The notes beneath the pieces were generated by a model, which saw only the letters and a program-made list of their open reading frames with translations, did no database searches and had not been told where the DNA came from. From Chloroflexota bacterium (GTDB lineage Bacteria; Chloroflexota; Dehalococcoidia; Bin125), in contig JAPPBK010000113.1 of NCBI GenBank assembly GCA_026705105.1, positions 1-21,192 of the forward strand: a stretch of DNA of 21,192 nucleotides, read 5' to 3'. This document shows, piece by piece, positions 1 through 9,533 of this stretch; the stretch's first letter is position 1; each line of letters opens with the position of its first letter. The position numbers and the translations under genes are program-made.

Positions 1-165
1 CCAGAGGCCGTCCTTGCCCCTGAAGGTGGGGATACCTGACTCGGCCGAGATACCGGCGCCGGTCAAGGCGATGCAGTAGCGGGACTGGGCGAGCAGTGCA
101 GCGGCGCGCTCGATCGACTCCTGGTGCAGATCCTGCGGGTCGCCGGGTTCAGTTGTCTGGGTCAT
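1..165 (-). CDS. Sirtuin (Sir2 family NAD-dependent protein deacylase), N-terminal part only
   Basis: Partial gene cut by the window edge; 55 codons are visible from the ATG at 165. Residues 34-50 read ALTGAGISAESGIPTFR plus G, which is the Sir2 NAD-binding signature GAGxSxxSGIPxFRG, followed by KDGLW. Sirtuins remove acyl groups from lysines using NAD+, giving nicotinamide and O-acyl-ADP-ribose; bacterial targets include acyl-CoA synthetases. The first 30 residues form a short polar and helical lead-in, which is usual. The start is supported by a GAGGA ribosome-binding site about 9 nt upstream. The catalytic His, the zinc-binding cysteines and the substrate loop lie outside the window, so deacetylase versus desuccinylase type cannot be judged. 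The upstream leader on the same strand contains two hairpins and a small ORF. Confidence 0.93.
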   Translation of the reverse strand, partial: MTQTTEPGDPQDLHQESIERAAALLAQSRYCIALTGAGISAESGIPTFRGKDGLW

Positions 166-189
166 GAACCAGATCCTCAGATATGAGAA

Positions 190-207
190 CGCCCCCTTTC
201 GGGGGCG
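190..207 (-). terminator. Terminator-like hairpin in the sirtuin leader
   Basis: CGCCCCC and GGGGGCG form a 7-bp perfect stem. Read on the minus strand the loop is GAAA (a GNRA tetraloop), followed by TTCTCAT. It lies 25 nt upstream of the sirtuin ATG. The downstream U-run is weak, so it may be an attenuator, an mRNA-stability hairpin or a terminator for the small ORF upstream. Confidence 0.45.
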
Positions 208-226
208 CATCATCCTGTGTGCATCA

Positions 227-244
227 GGCTCCCTAACGGGAGCC
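227..244. other. Perfect inverted repeat overlapping the stop of the small leader ORF
   Basis: GGCTCCC (227-233), loop TAAC, GGGAGCC (238-244): a 7-bp perfect stem. On the minus strand the TAG stop of the 21-codon ORF (235-233) starts in the loop, so a ribosome finishing that ORF would melt this hairpin. This is the geometry of translation-coupled attenuation, but the function is inferred. Confidence 0.4.
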
Positions 245-298
245 GAGCCTGTCGACTTGAAGTACTCCGTAGAGGAGGTGAATGTTCAGCTTGCGCAT
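233..298 (-). CDS. Possible 21-residue leader peptide upstream of the sirtuin
   Basis: A 22-codon ORF (including stop) starts with ATG at 298, seven nucleotides after a near-perfect AAGGAGG Shine-Dalgarno sequence (310-304), one of the best in the window. The product begins MRKLNIHLLY and ends DRLGSR. Its TAG stop sits in the loop of the 227-244 hairpin, and a second GC-rich hairpin follows before the sirtuin start. The peptide has no run of a single amino acid that would point to classical amino-acid attenuation. I do not recognise it. A longer in-frame ORF begins at 421, but the ribosome-binding site supports this start. It may be chance; comparison with the same locus in relatives would decide. 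Confidence 0.4.
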   Translation of the reverse strand: MRKLNIHLLYGVLQVDRLGSR

Positions 299-462
299 CA
301 AGGCCTCCTTCCGTTTCCCAACCGCCTTCATGGTAGCGCATGCCGCGCGGTTTGTCATTCGCCTGTCAACGGTCGGCGAACCCGGCGAACTCGGATACAC
401 TTCGGACGTAACGGATCGCACCGGCTACGGCGCAACCGCGCGACCACTGAGGAGGGCAGCCG

Positions 463-1815
463 ATGTTGAGGCTGGCCAACCCGTTGCCCGGCCACCGCAT
501 CGGCGGATGGGCCGCAATCGAAAGTCCGCCGCAACGTGTCGCCACCGGTGGCCAGCACTGGTCGTTGCTCATCCTCTTGGCCGCTGCGATGGTCGCCATC
601 ATGTCAGTGGCCTTTGATCTGAGGATCGGGTCCAGCCCGGAGCCGAGGACCACCGGATCGGCTGTGTCGGCTGTAGGACTGGCATCGGATACCAGTGGGT
701 TGGCGGGCCATGGAACAGCGATCGAGCAACAAGGATCGCTCGCCGAAGCGTCGACGGCTGCAGTGCACGTCTCGTCGGCCGACTCGACCGGCGCGCAGAC
801 TGACTCCGCGCCGGTGGCAGGCTCGGCGACTTCCCGCCCATCGTCGTCTGCAGCGGAGAATCGAGCGGCTCTCGATGCTTCGCCAAAGCTAGCGGCGACA
901 GGCGAGGCCGGTCAGGCCGTTGCGTTGGCGGAGACCTCCGGCGCGACGGCTGAGGAGGGTGTCGCGTCAGCGCAATCCGGCGGCGAGCTGTTGGATGCAG
1001 CATCGCGGATTCGCGAGTACCTGGGGCTCCATCCAGGCGCGCAATTGCCTGTCTCGTTCAGCTATGAGGTGCAAGCCGGGGACACCGCTTCGAGCATCGC
1101 CAGGCGATTCGGCCTGGACGAGGCGACCGTGCTGTTCAACAACTTCGACATCTACGACGCCGATCACCTGACCGTCGGCCAGATCCTGCAGCTTCCGCCG
1201 GTGGACGGCCTGGTCTACACAGTGCAGCCGGGCGACACACTGGACAGACTGGAGCTGAACTACCTGGCCGACTCCGCCGCGACGGTTGCATTCCCTGCGA
1301 ACGGCATCGCCAGTCCCGATCAGATCCAGGTGGGTCAGCAACTGTTGCTGGTTCATGGTTCGGCATCACTGTCGGGCGCCGCGACCGCAAGCGCGAGTTC
1401 GTCCGGCGGCGGACAGGCGGCGCAGGTCTGGTCTGAGCCGACTTTCGTGTGGCCGTTGGGCCCGGACGGGATCAGCGATCCGTTCGGGACCCCGAGAGCG
1501 AACGCGTTCGGCTATCACACCGGGGTCGACTTCGTTGCGCCCATGGGGACGATTGTGGGCGCCACGGCCGGCGGCCAGGTAACAGTCGCTACCTGGGATC
1601 CGTCGTACGGAAACTGGGTCGAGATCAGCCATGGCGGTGGCTATCGGTCGCGTTATGCGCATCTTGACGAGATCTGGGTGCGTGAGGGTGAATGGGTGCA
1701 GTCCAACGCGTACATTGGGACGGTAGGCAACACTGGGAATTCCTCGGGAGCCCACCTGCATTTCGAGATCATCATCAATGGGCAGGCGGTCAATCCGCTC
1801 GCCTGGCTGAACTAG
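463..1815 (+). CDS. LysM-domain M23 family metallopeptidase (cell-wall endopeptidase)
   Basis: 450 residues. A single hydrophobic segment at about 34-50 (SLLILLAAAMVAIMSVA) after a short basic N-terminus indicates a signal anchor. It is followed by a long Ser/Ala/Thr-rich low-complexity linker (about 55-175). Two LysM modules follow at about 200-245 (YEVQAGDTASSIARRFGL) and 251-297 (YTVQPGDTLDRL), which bind peptidoglycan glycan. The C-terminal peptidase M23 domain (about 328-449) has the zinc ligands H352 and D356 (HTGVD), H400 in YAH, and H431/H433 in AHLHFE, so all expected active-site residues are present. It should act outside the membrane, cutting peptide cross-links during growth or division. 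The ATG at 463 is chosen because GAGGAGGG precedes it. Earlier ORFs at 164 and 282 lack such support. Confidence 0.9.
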   Translation: MLRLANPLPGHRIGGWAAIESPPQRVATGGQHWSLLILLAAAMVAIMSVAFDLRIGSSPEPRTTGSAVSAVGLASDTSGLAGHGTAIEQQGSLAEASTAAVHVSSADSTGAQTDSAPVAGSATSRPSSSAAENRAALDASPKLAATGEAGQAVALAETSGATAEEGVASAQSGGELLDAASRIREYLGLHPGAQLPVSFSYEVQAGDTASSIARRFGLDEATVLFNNFDIYDADHLTVGQILQLPPVDGLVYTVQPGDTLDRLELNYLADSAATVAFPANGIASPDQIQVGQQLLLVHGSASLSGAATASASSSGGGQAAQVWSEPTFVWPLGPDGISDPFGTPRANAFGYHTGVDFVAPMGTIVGATAGGQVTVATWDPSYGNWVEISHGGGYRSRYAHLDEIWVREGEWVQSNAYIGTVGNTGNSSGAHLHFEIIINGQAVNPLAWLN

Positions 1816-1894
1816 CCGAACGTCGGCCGGATCGCCTCCTGGCCAGGTACGCCGTCCGAGTTGAGCCGCAAGTCCGTTCGGCCTGGAGGTTGTC

Positions 1895-2791
1895 ATGAGC
1901 GCAGATGGCGCCGGATTCGACGAATCGCAGTTGACGCATGGCTACGCGAATACCAATGGCGTCAAGTTGCACTACGTGACCCAGGGCGAGGGACCGTTGG
2001 TCCTGCTGCTGCATGGTTTCCCCGAGCACTGGTACTCCTGGCGCCACCAGATTGGACCGCTGGCCGAGGCCGGGTTCCGCGTCGTCGCGCCGGACATGCG
2101 TGGCTACAACCTCTCCGACAAGCCGCGCGGCGGATACGACATCAAGAACCTGACCAAGGATGTGCGCGGACTGATCCGCGAGATGGGCGAAACTTCGGCG
2201 ACGATTGTCGGTCACGACTGGGGCGGAGTGATCTCGCTTCAGTTTCCCATCGACTACCCGAGGGCGTGCGACCGCCTGATCGTCATGAACGCGCCGCTAG
2301 TGCGCTCCTGGTACTGGGGTCGACGCAACTATCCGAACAATCTCTACGCGCTGCTGATGCAGGTGCCGGGATTGGCCGAGCGGCGCAACTGGTCGGACAT
2401 TGATGCGACGACCGAGCGGGTGTTCAAGGGCGTGGGCGCTCGAGCGGAAGCCTTCAGCGACGAGGACATTGCGACGTTCGCCGAGGCGCTGAAGCAGCCA
2501 AAGGCGCTGTCGTCAGCAATGAAGTACTACCGCTCGATCTACTGGCCAGACTGGTTCCTGACCTGGCCGGACCGACATGCGCGGATCACCTGTCCGACGC
2601 AGTTCATCTGGGGTGTCGATGACCAGGCGGTGCGGCTGCCGTTCATGGAGGAAGCGGCGGAACGGGTGGACGACCTGCGTACGGTGCTGATCGAGAATGC
2701 CGGACACTGGGTGCAGCAAGAGCAGCCCGAGCAGGTGACGGCGGCGATGCTTGAGTTCCTTGCGCCGCAAGGCAGCGGAGAGACCGGCTGA
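1895..2791 (+). CDS. Alpha/beta hydrolase, epoxide hydrolase-like (copy 1)
   Basis: 298 residues, a complete alpha/beta-hydrolase fold. HGFPEHWYSW at 40-49 holds the oxyanion-hole HGFP. GHDWGG at 106-111 supplies nucleophile D108. D242 or D243 (GVDDQ) and H271 (GHWVQQE) complete the triad. An Asp nucleophile in a GHDWGG context is typical of soluble epoxide hydrolases and related dehalogenases; the YY pair at 211-212 could be the lid tyrosines that activate an epoxide. The protein has no signal peptide and is presumably cytoplasmic. The GGAGG at 1885-1889 supports the ATG at 1895. The TGA stop shares its last base with the ATG of the next hydrolase, so the two are translationally coupled. The physiological substrate is not evident; haloalkane or fluoroacetate dehalogenation is the alternative. 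Confidence 0.85.
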   Translation: MSADGAGFDESQLTHGYANTNGVKLHYVTQGEGPLVLLLHGFPEHWYSWRHQIGPLAEAGFRVVAPDMRGYNLSDKPRGGYDIKNLTKDVRGLIREMGETSATIVGHDWGGVISLQFPIDYPRACDRLIVMNAPLVRSWYWGRRNYPNNLYALLMQVPGLAERRNWSDIDATTERVFKGVGARAEAFSDEDIATFAEALKQPKALSSAMKYYRSIYWPDWFLTWPDRHARITCPTQFIWGVDDQAVRLPFMEEAAERVDDLRTVLIENAGHWVQQEQPEQVTAAMLEFLAPQGSGETG

Positions 2792-3816
2792 TGAGCGGGG
2801 ACAGCATTGCGTCCCAGCCGCGAGGCATCTGGAGCCATGGATTCGTCGAGGGCGCGGCGGGGGTCAACTTGCACTATGCCGAAGTCCGGCCGGACGGCGA
2901 CCTGGAGAGTGCACCGCTGGCAATCCTGCTGCACGGATTTCCCGAGTTCTGGTGGTCGTGGAGGTTGCAACTCCCGGCGTTGGCCGCGGCCGGCTACTGG
3001 GCGATCGCGCCGGACCTGAGGGGTTACAACCTGTCCGACGCGCCTTCTCGCGTCGAGGACTACGAACTGGATCTGCTGACCGCGGATGTGCAGCGACTGA
3101 TCGCGCACACGGGCCGGGAGAGCGCCGTGGTCGTGGGCCATGACTGGGGCGGGGCCGTGGCCTGGCAGTTTGCCATGGACTATCCGAGCTGGGTCGAGCG
3201 GCTGGTGGTGATGAACGCGCCGCATCCGGAGCGAATGGCTGAAGCCTTCGGCGGACGACCGAACATCCGCCAGATCGGCCGCTCGTGGTACATGTTCGTG
3301 TTCCAGATTCCGTGGCTGCCGGAACGCTGGCTGGCGATCAACGACTACGAGCGGATCGGTCTGATCTTCCGCGACACCGCAGCGCACCCGGAGGCGTTTC
3401 CGCCCGAGGTGCTGCAGGAGTATCGGCGCGCGGCCGCAAGAAACGGGCTGACCGGTCCGATTCACTTCTATCGTGCTGCGGTCCGCGCCGGCGCGCAGGA
3501 ATCACGTGCGCGGCTCGGCAACCGGCTCAACGGTCTGGGCGAGACGTTCGAGCAGATCTTCGGCGGATCGGGCGCCGAACCGGTCAGCTATCCGCAGATC
3601 GAAGCGCCCACGCTGTTGCTCTGGGGAGAACGCGACACGGCTCTGGGCAAAGAGCTGACCAATGACATGGAGTCCCTGTTTACGGGCCCGTTCGAACTCA
3701 CATACTTGCCCGACAGCGGCCACTGGGTACAGCAGGAAGCGGCGGAGGACGTGAACCGGCTGATGCTGGAGTTCCTGGAGCGATACCGAGAGGATCCAGG
3801 CAGCACGCCCGAGTAA
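2791..3816 (+). CDS. Alpha/beta hydrolase, epoxide hydrolase-like (copy 2)
   Basis: 341 residues, a paralogue of the preceding gene: both share HGFPE, PDxRGYNLSD, GHDWGG and GHWVQQE. Oxyanion motif HGFPEFWWSW at 48-57; nucleophile D118; acid D282 (GERDTALG); base H311. A lid tyrosine is probable at Y227 (HFYRA). Compared with copy 1 the lid region is about 30 residues longer, so the substrate pocket probably differs. The ATG overlaps the previous stop (TGATG at 2789-2793) and GGAGAG lies just upstream. The gene ends 8 bp before the convergent MetE-like gene. The tandem arrangement suggests duplication followed by divergence, possibly for successive or alternative epoxide/halide substrates; this is inference. 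Confidence 0.85.
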   Translation: MSGDSIASQPRGIWSHGFVEGAAGVNLHYAEVRPDGDLESAPLAILLHGFPEFWWSWRLQLPALAAAGYWAIAPDLRGYNLSDAPSRVEDYELDLLTADVQRLIAHTGRESAVVVGHDWGGAVAWQFAMDYPSWVERLVVMNAPHPERMAEAFGGRPNIRQIGRSWYMFVFQIPWLPERWLAINDYERIGLIFRDTAAHPEAFPPEVLQEYRRAAARNGLTGPIHFYRAAVRAGAQESRARLGNRLNGLGETFEQIFGGSGAEPVSYPQIEAPTLLLWGERDTALGKELTNDMESLFTGPFELTYLPDSGHWVQQEAAEDVNRLMLEFLERYREDPGSTPE

Positions 3817-3824
3817 GCGAACGT

Positions 3825-4886
3825 TCAGGTCAGGGGCGCGTCGGGGTCGACATCGGTGGTCGCGGCGATCCAGTAGCGATGGCGGATGCCCATCGACAGG
3901 TCTTCGAGATCGCGAGCGACCTGGCGCTCGCTGTCCCCATCGAGTCCTGCGCCGCCGCAGACACCGGTCAGCATGGAACGCTTGAAGATCAGTCCGACCG
4001 AGGCGTCGACAAAGGACAGGTCTCGCGCCTTGTGGGCGAGGAAGTACTGCATGTCTTTCGATTCGAAGGGCAAGGGACCGCGACCGTCGGTGGGCCACAG
4101 GCCCCATCCGAGGTACCCGCCACGGGCGACGTGCTCGCGCACTGCGCGGTGATGCTCGATGACGTCCTCGACATGACCCTCGCGCGCGTCGAAGTGGATC
4201 AGGTTCGGTCGTGCGTCGAGCACTCGGGTCCAGTTGGGCGCGGCGCAGCAGTGGATCCCGGCCAGCGCGCCTATCCGCTGGAGCGGCTCGATTGCAGCGC
4301 GCAGCACGGGGATCACCTCGCGCCAGGGCAAGGGGATCGACGGTTCGCCGACGGAGGCGAGTTCGGGTTCGTCGAACATGATGATCGCCTGGTAGCCCTG
4401 TCGCTGGAAGACGCGGGCCTGCTCGGCGGCCGCTGCGCCAAGCCAGGCGCCCAGGCGCTCGAGAGTCTCCAGGTCCTGGAGCGGCGAGGAACCGCCTGCG
4501 TCTCGCGACCATCGGGCGAGCGTGATCGGTCCGACGAGCTGGCCCTTGACAACCGGGGATTTGCGCTGTTCGGCAACCGAGGGCAGCCGCTCCAACAGCT
4601 CATACAGACCTGGGGCGCGTTCGCGCGGCGGCAAGTCGGCGTTGGCGATGTCTGCGTCGGAGAGTGTTCCGCTCCAGGTGACGTGCTCGCCGTCCCACGA
4701 TGCTCCCGGCAACGCCAGCGCGGTCTGGGGAATCATCAGTTCCTCGTCCGAGCGGTTGGGAAGCTGCGGCCAGAACGGGAGACGCCAGTAATCTTCGAGA
4801 ATTTCCGAGACCGCTTCGGCGGGATCGGTGTGACGCATGGAGCCGACACCGCAGGGCAGCAGGGGAAGGTGTATTGGTGCGTCCAC
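3825..4886 (-). CDS. MetE-core protein (cobalamin-independent methionine synthase-like, UROD/MetE superfamily)
   Basis: 353 residues, about half the length of full MetE (around 750), so only the catalytic-barrel type is present. The N-terminus reads PLLPCGVGSMRHTDP, the lead-in found in short actinobacterial and archaeal 'methionine synthase' homologues. The metal-site residues of the superfamily appear as H212 and C214 (IHCCA, an HxC pattern) and C310 (TGVCGG). FDEPELA at 171-177 is the substrate-side Asp/Glu motif. Family members transfer methyl groups to thiols using zinc. Without the N-terminal barrel of MetE this protein may use another methyl donor, such as a corrinoid protein. The start is GTG at 4886; an ATG 16 codons later would cut into the conserved GVGS region. 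It converges on the hydrolase pair, with only 8 bp between stops. Confidence 0.75.
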   Translation of the reverse strand: MDAPIHLPLLPCGVGSMRHTDPAEAVSEILEDYWRLPFWPQLPNRSDEELMIPQTALALPGASWDGEHVTWSGTLSDADIANADLPPRERAPGLYELLERLPSVAEQRKSPVVKGQLVGPITLARWSRDAGGSSPLQDLETLERLGAWLGAAAAEQARVFQRQGYQAIIMFDEPELASVGEPSIPLPWREVIPVLRAAIEPLQRIGALAGIHCCAAPNWTRVLDARPNLIHFDAREGHVEDVIEHHRAVREHVARGGYLGWGLWPTDGRGPLPFESKDMQYFLAHKARDLSFVDASVGLIFKRSMLTGVCGGAGLDGDSERQVARDLEDLSMGIRHRYWIAATTDVDPDAPLT

Positions 4887-5058
4887 TTGATCAACGTCTC
4901 TTGTTGGCGATTGCTGTGGGGGATGTGGGCATGGCGCCGACCTGATCGGTCGCTGGGGTTAGCTTAGCTCTGAAGGCCAAGATGTCCGCGTGATTTCCGT
5001 CGCCGGCGCCGATGAGCAGATGTCGAGACAAGTTGCTAGACTGCGCGGACTGGAATCG

Positions 5059-5088
5059 GTCAACAGTTGACGCAGTTGATCAATTGCG
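5059..5088. promoter_or_regulatory. Two adjoining palindromes upstream of nrdJ, candidate operator
   Basis: GTCAAC-A-GTTGAC (5059-5071) is a perfect 13-bp palindrome. It abuts CGCAGTTGATCAATTGCG (5071-5088), an 18-bp palindrome with 8 of 9 pairs matched. The half-site CAGTTGA occurs twice in direct orientation with a 9-bp period (5064-5070, 5073-5079). Together they look like overlapping dyads for a dimeric repressor, located about 130 bp before nrdJ. They do not resemble the AT-rich NrdR box known from other bacteria, so the regulator is unknown. Confidence 0.45.
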
Positions 5089-5104
5089 CCGAACGGAGTA
5101 CTCT
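5076..5104 (+). promoter_or_regulatory. Weak candidate sigma-70-type promoter for nrdJ
   Basis: TTGATC (5076-5081), 17-nt spacer, TACTCT (5099-5104). Matches to the consensus are only partial (4/6 and 3/6), but the -35 falls inside the 5071-5088 palindrome, which would fit repression. The transcript would have a leader of about 105 nt containing the 5108-5130 hairpin. The rest of the 330-bp gap (4887-5058) holds nothing I recognise, and I see no cobalamin riboswitch. Confidence 0.3.
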
Positions 5105-5107
5105 CGC

Positions 5108-5130
5108 GTTCCGTTGTTTTTCAGCGGAAC
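5108..5130 (+). other. Hairpin in the nrdJ 5' leader
   Basis: GTTCCGTTG (5108-5116), loop TTTTT, CAGCGGAAC (5122-5130): a 9-bp stem with one U-G wobble and a pure-T loop. It is not followed by a T-run, so it is not a standard terminator. It may be a 5'-UTR stability or regulatory structure, or a second protein-binding dyad. Confidence 0.4.
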
Positions 5131-5216
5131 GAACATAACCGATCTCGGTGCTCGTACCTCTCCCGGCGGTCTTGTCGGAACAGAGGTGCTAATCTGGCGA
5201 ATGAAGGGTACATGAC

Positions 5217-8099
<2,883 letters not shown>

Positions 8100-8105
8100 C
8101 GGTTC

Positions 8106-8130
8106 CTCTCTCCCCCGCTGTGCGGGAGAG
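8106..8130 (+). terminator. GC-rich hairpin after nrdJ, terminator and REP-like repeat
   Basis: CTCTCCCCCGC, loop TGT, GCGGGAGAG: a stem of 9 pairs if two C residues bulge, beginning 7 nt after the nrdJ stop and lying between convergent genes. It lacks a T-run. Its CTCCCCCGC-TGT-GCGGG core resembles the second hairpins at 12842-12870 and 18410-18434, so it may be a degenerate copy of the same dispersed palindrome. Confidence 0.5.
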
Positions 8131-8163
8131 CTGCCGCAAGCCGAGGGCCGCTTCCCCGAGCAG

Positions 8164-8919
8164 TCATTGTCGCGAGGCGTCCTGAGAGTCTTGCGCTTCC
8201 CTGAGCAGGGCCTGTCGCCGTCGCTCGTACTCGGTCTGCGACAGCGAGCCTCGCTGTTGTTCGAGCGCGTCCAGCTCCGGCGAGCGAGGCGCCGGTTCGG
8301 GTCTTGGCCGCGAGGACCGCTCCACGTTCACCGGTGCAGGGACCGCCGGCCGTCGCGTCGGCTGTGGGACCCGTGGTCCCGCCGGCGCAGGCGGAGGCAG
8401 ACGCACCTCGGTGCCGGCAAGATCGGACGGTCGGGCGGCGAGTTGAGGCGCCTCGCCTCGGACCACAACCAGCGTGCCCACCATGCGGTCGTGGACGCAC
8501 TGGCGGTCTGGATTCATCAGGATCCAGCCGGCGTTGATCACCGGTCCGAGCAGCCCGAAGGCGTATCCTATGAATCCCAGCAGGAGCCGCTTGATCACCA
8601 GTTCGCGCATCCACATGCGCTGCGGGGTGACCTCCTGCCCCGCCTCGTTGATGACGTAGAGGTCAAGCAGCGACTTGGCCGGCGATTGACCGTCCCGCGA
8701 CGTGAACCACATCATGTACAGCCAGATGGGCAGCAGCAGGAAGATCAGCAGGTCGAGGATCTCGCAACCGAGTCGACGCAGATAGGGTGCGGCGTAATCG
8801 CCCGAGGTGGGGTGCGACATCAGCACCCCGCACCTGGCGCAGAACACGCCGACGCCCGGATACTCGTCGCAGATGAGGCAGTGTTCGGCGCGCAGCGCGT
8901 CGGGCTTCCTGCTGCTCAT
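8164..8919 (-). CDS. RDD family membrane protein with N-terminal zinc ribbon and C-terminal SHOCT-like helix
   Basis: 251 residues from the ATG at 8919. CxxC pairs at 14-17 (CLIC) and 27-30 (CARC) form a small zinc ribbon. Hydrophobic segments lie at about 54-71 and 111-133. The RDD core has SRDGQSPAKSLLDLYVI (74-90) and NPDRQCVHDRMVGTLVV (136-152), the standard positions of the RDD-family signature. A Pro/Arg-rich linker (about 165-212) leads to LDALEQQRGSLSQTEYERRRQALL, which resembles the short C-terminal SHOCT oligomerisation motif. RDD proteins are integral membrane proteins of poorly defined role, with some linked to ion transport. An ORF extending upstream to 9117 would overlap the previous gene, so the internal ATG is preferred despite a weak ribosome-binding site. 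It is the last of three RDD genes in tandem. Confidence 0.8.
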   Translation of the reverse strand: MSSRKPDALRAEHCLICDEYPGVGVFCARCGVLMSHPTSGDYAAPYLRRLGCEILDLLIFLLLPIWLYMMWFTSRDGQSPAKSLLDLYVINEAGQEVTPQRMWMRELVIKRLLLGFIGYAFGLLGPVINAGWILMNPDRQCVHDRMVGTLVVVRGEAPQLAARPSDLAGTEVRLPPPAPAGPRVPQPTRRPAVPAPVNVERSSRPRPEPAPRSPELDALEQQRGSLSQTEYERRRQALLREAQDSQDASRQ

Positions 8920-8984
8920 GACCAGTTCCGCAAGTGCCTTCGAGCGGAGGCTAACGGGAGCGCAGACGCGTCCGCTGGTGGGAC

Positions 8985-9533
8985 TCAGACCTTGCTGCGT
9001 TCCACGACCAGGGTGCCGAGGATTTTGTCGTGCAGCGTCTGCCGGTCGCGGTCCCAGAGCAGCCAAGCGGCGTCGAGGAAGGAGAAGGCCCAGAACACGA
9101 AGGTGAGCCAAAACCAAAGCAGAAGGAACTCACCGACCGACCTGGCGACTGCGCCGAGAAGCAGCAACAGGGTAAACGCCACGACTCCGAGCACGGCGTC
9201 CCAGCCGAACTCGCGCAGCCAGACGTAGCCGCTGCCGGCCTGGGCGCCGTCGGTGCGAAGTATGTGGAGTCCGAGCAGCGACTTACCCGGGGACTGACCC
9301 CGCCGTGCGACGATGGCCAGCCAAATCAACCAACCGATGCCGAGCGTGAGCCAGATGATCAAGTAGTCGAGCGCGAAGGCTCCCAGTCGGGACCAGCGAG
9401 AGGCGGCGAACGATTGTTGCTCGGGGTCGACGCGCAGGATGTCGCAGCTCGCGCAGAAGTAGACGCCGGGACCGCTGGGCCGGCGGCAGACCCCGCACTC
9501 GAGCACGAAGACGCGGCCGCGCGACCTGCTCAT
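8985..9533 (-). CDS. RDD family membrane protein with N-terminal zinc ribbon (second of three)
   Basis: 182 residues. N-terminal CxxC pairs at 13-16 (CGVC) and 27-30 (CASC). Hydrophobic segments lie at about 52-76 and 111-157 (probably two helices). RDD signatures: ARRGQSPGKSLLGLHIL (76-92) and DRDRQTLHDKILGTLVV (161-177). The ATG at 9533 overlaps the TGA of the upstream RDD gene as ATGA, so the pair is translationally coupled. The ORF reaching to 9773 is rejected because it would read through the body of the preceding gene. It ends 65 bp before the third RDD gene. Specific role unknown; probably a component of one membrane complex with its two neighbours, which is inference. Confidence 0.85.
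   Translation of the reverse strand: MSRSRGRVFVLECGVCRRPSGPGVYFCASCDILRVDPEQQSFAASRWSRLGAFALDYLIIWLTLGIGWLIWLAIVARRGQSPGKSLLGLHILRTDGAQAGSGYVWLREFGWDAVLGVVAFTLLLLLGAVARSVGEFLLLWFWLTFVFWAFSFLDAAWLLWDRDRQTLHDKILGTLVVERSKV

Noticed and set aside
282..617. Plus-strand ORF with a strong GAGGAGGTGA site before its ATG
   Set aside because: Its frame runs through the start of the M23 peptidase gene and its product is Arg-rich without features; the site is the chance complement of the leader-ORF region.
3879..4967. Long plus-strand frame opposite the MetE-like gene
   Set aside because: No motif and an arbitrary start; the minus-strand frame carries the zinc-site residues and family N-terminus.
4887..5216. 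Cobalamin riboswitch upstream of the B12-dependent reductase
   Set aside because: I could not find a recognisable B12-box core or the conserved multi-stem layout; a covariance-model search would decide.
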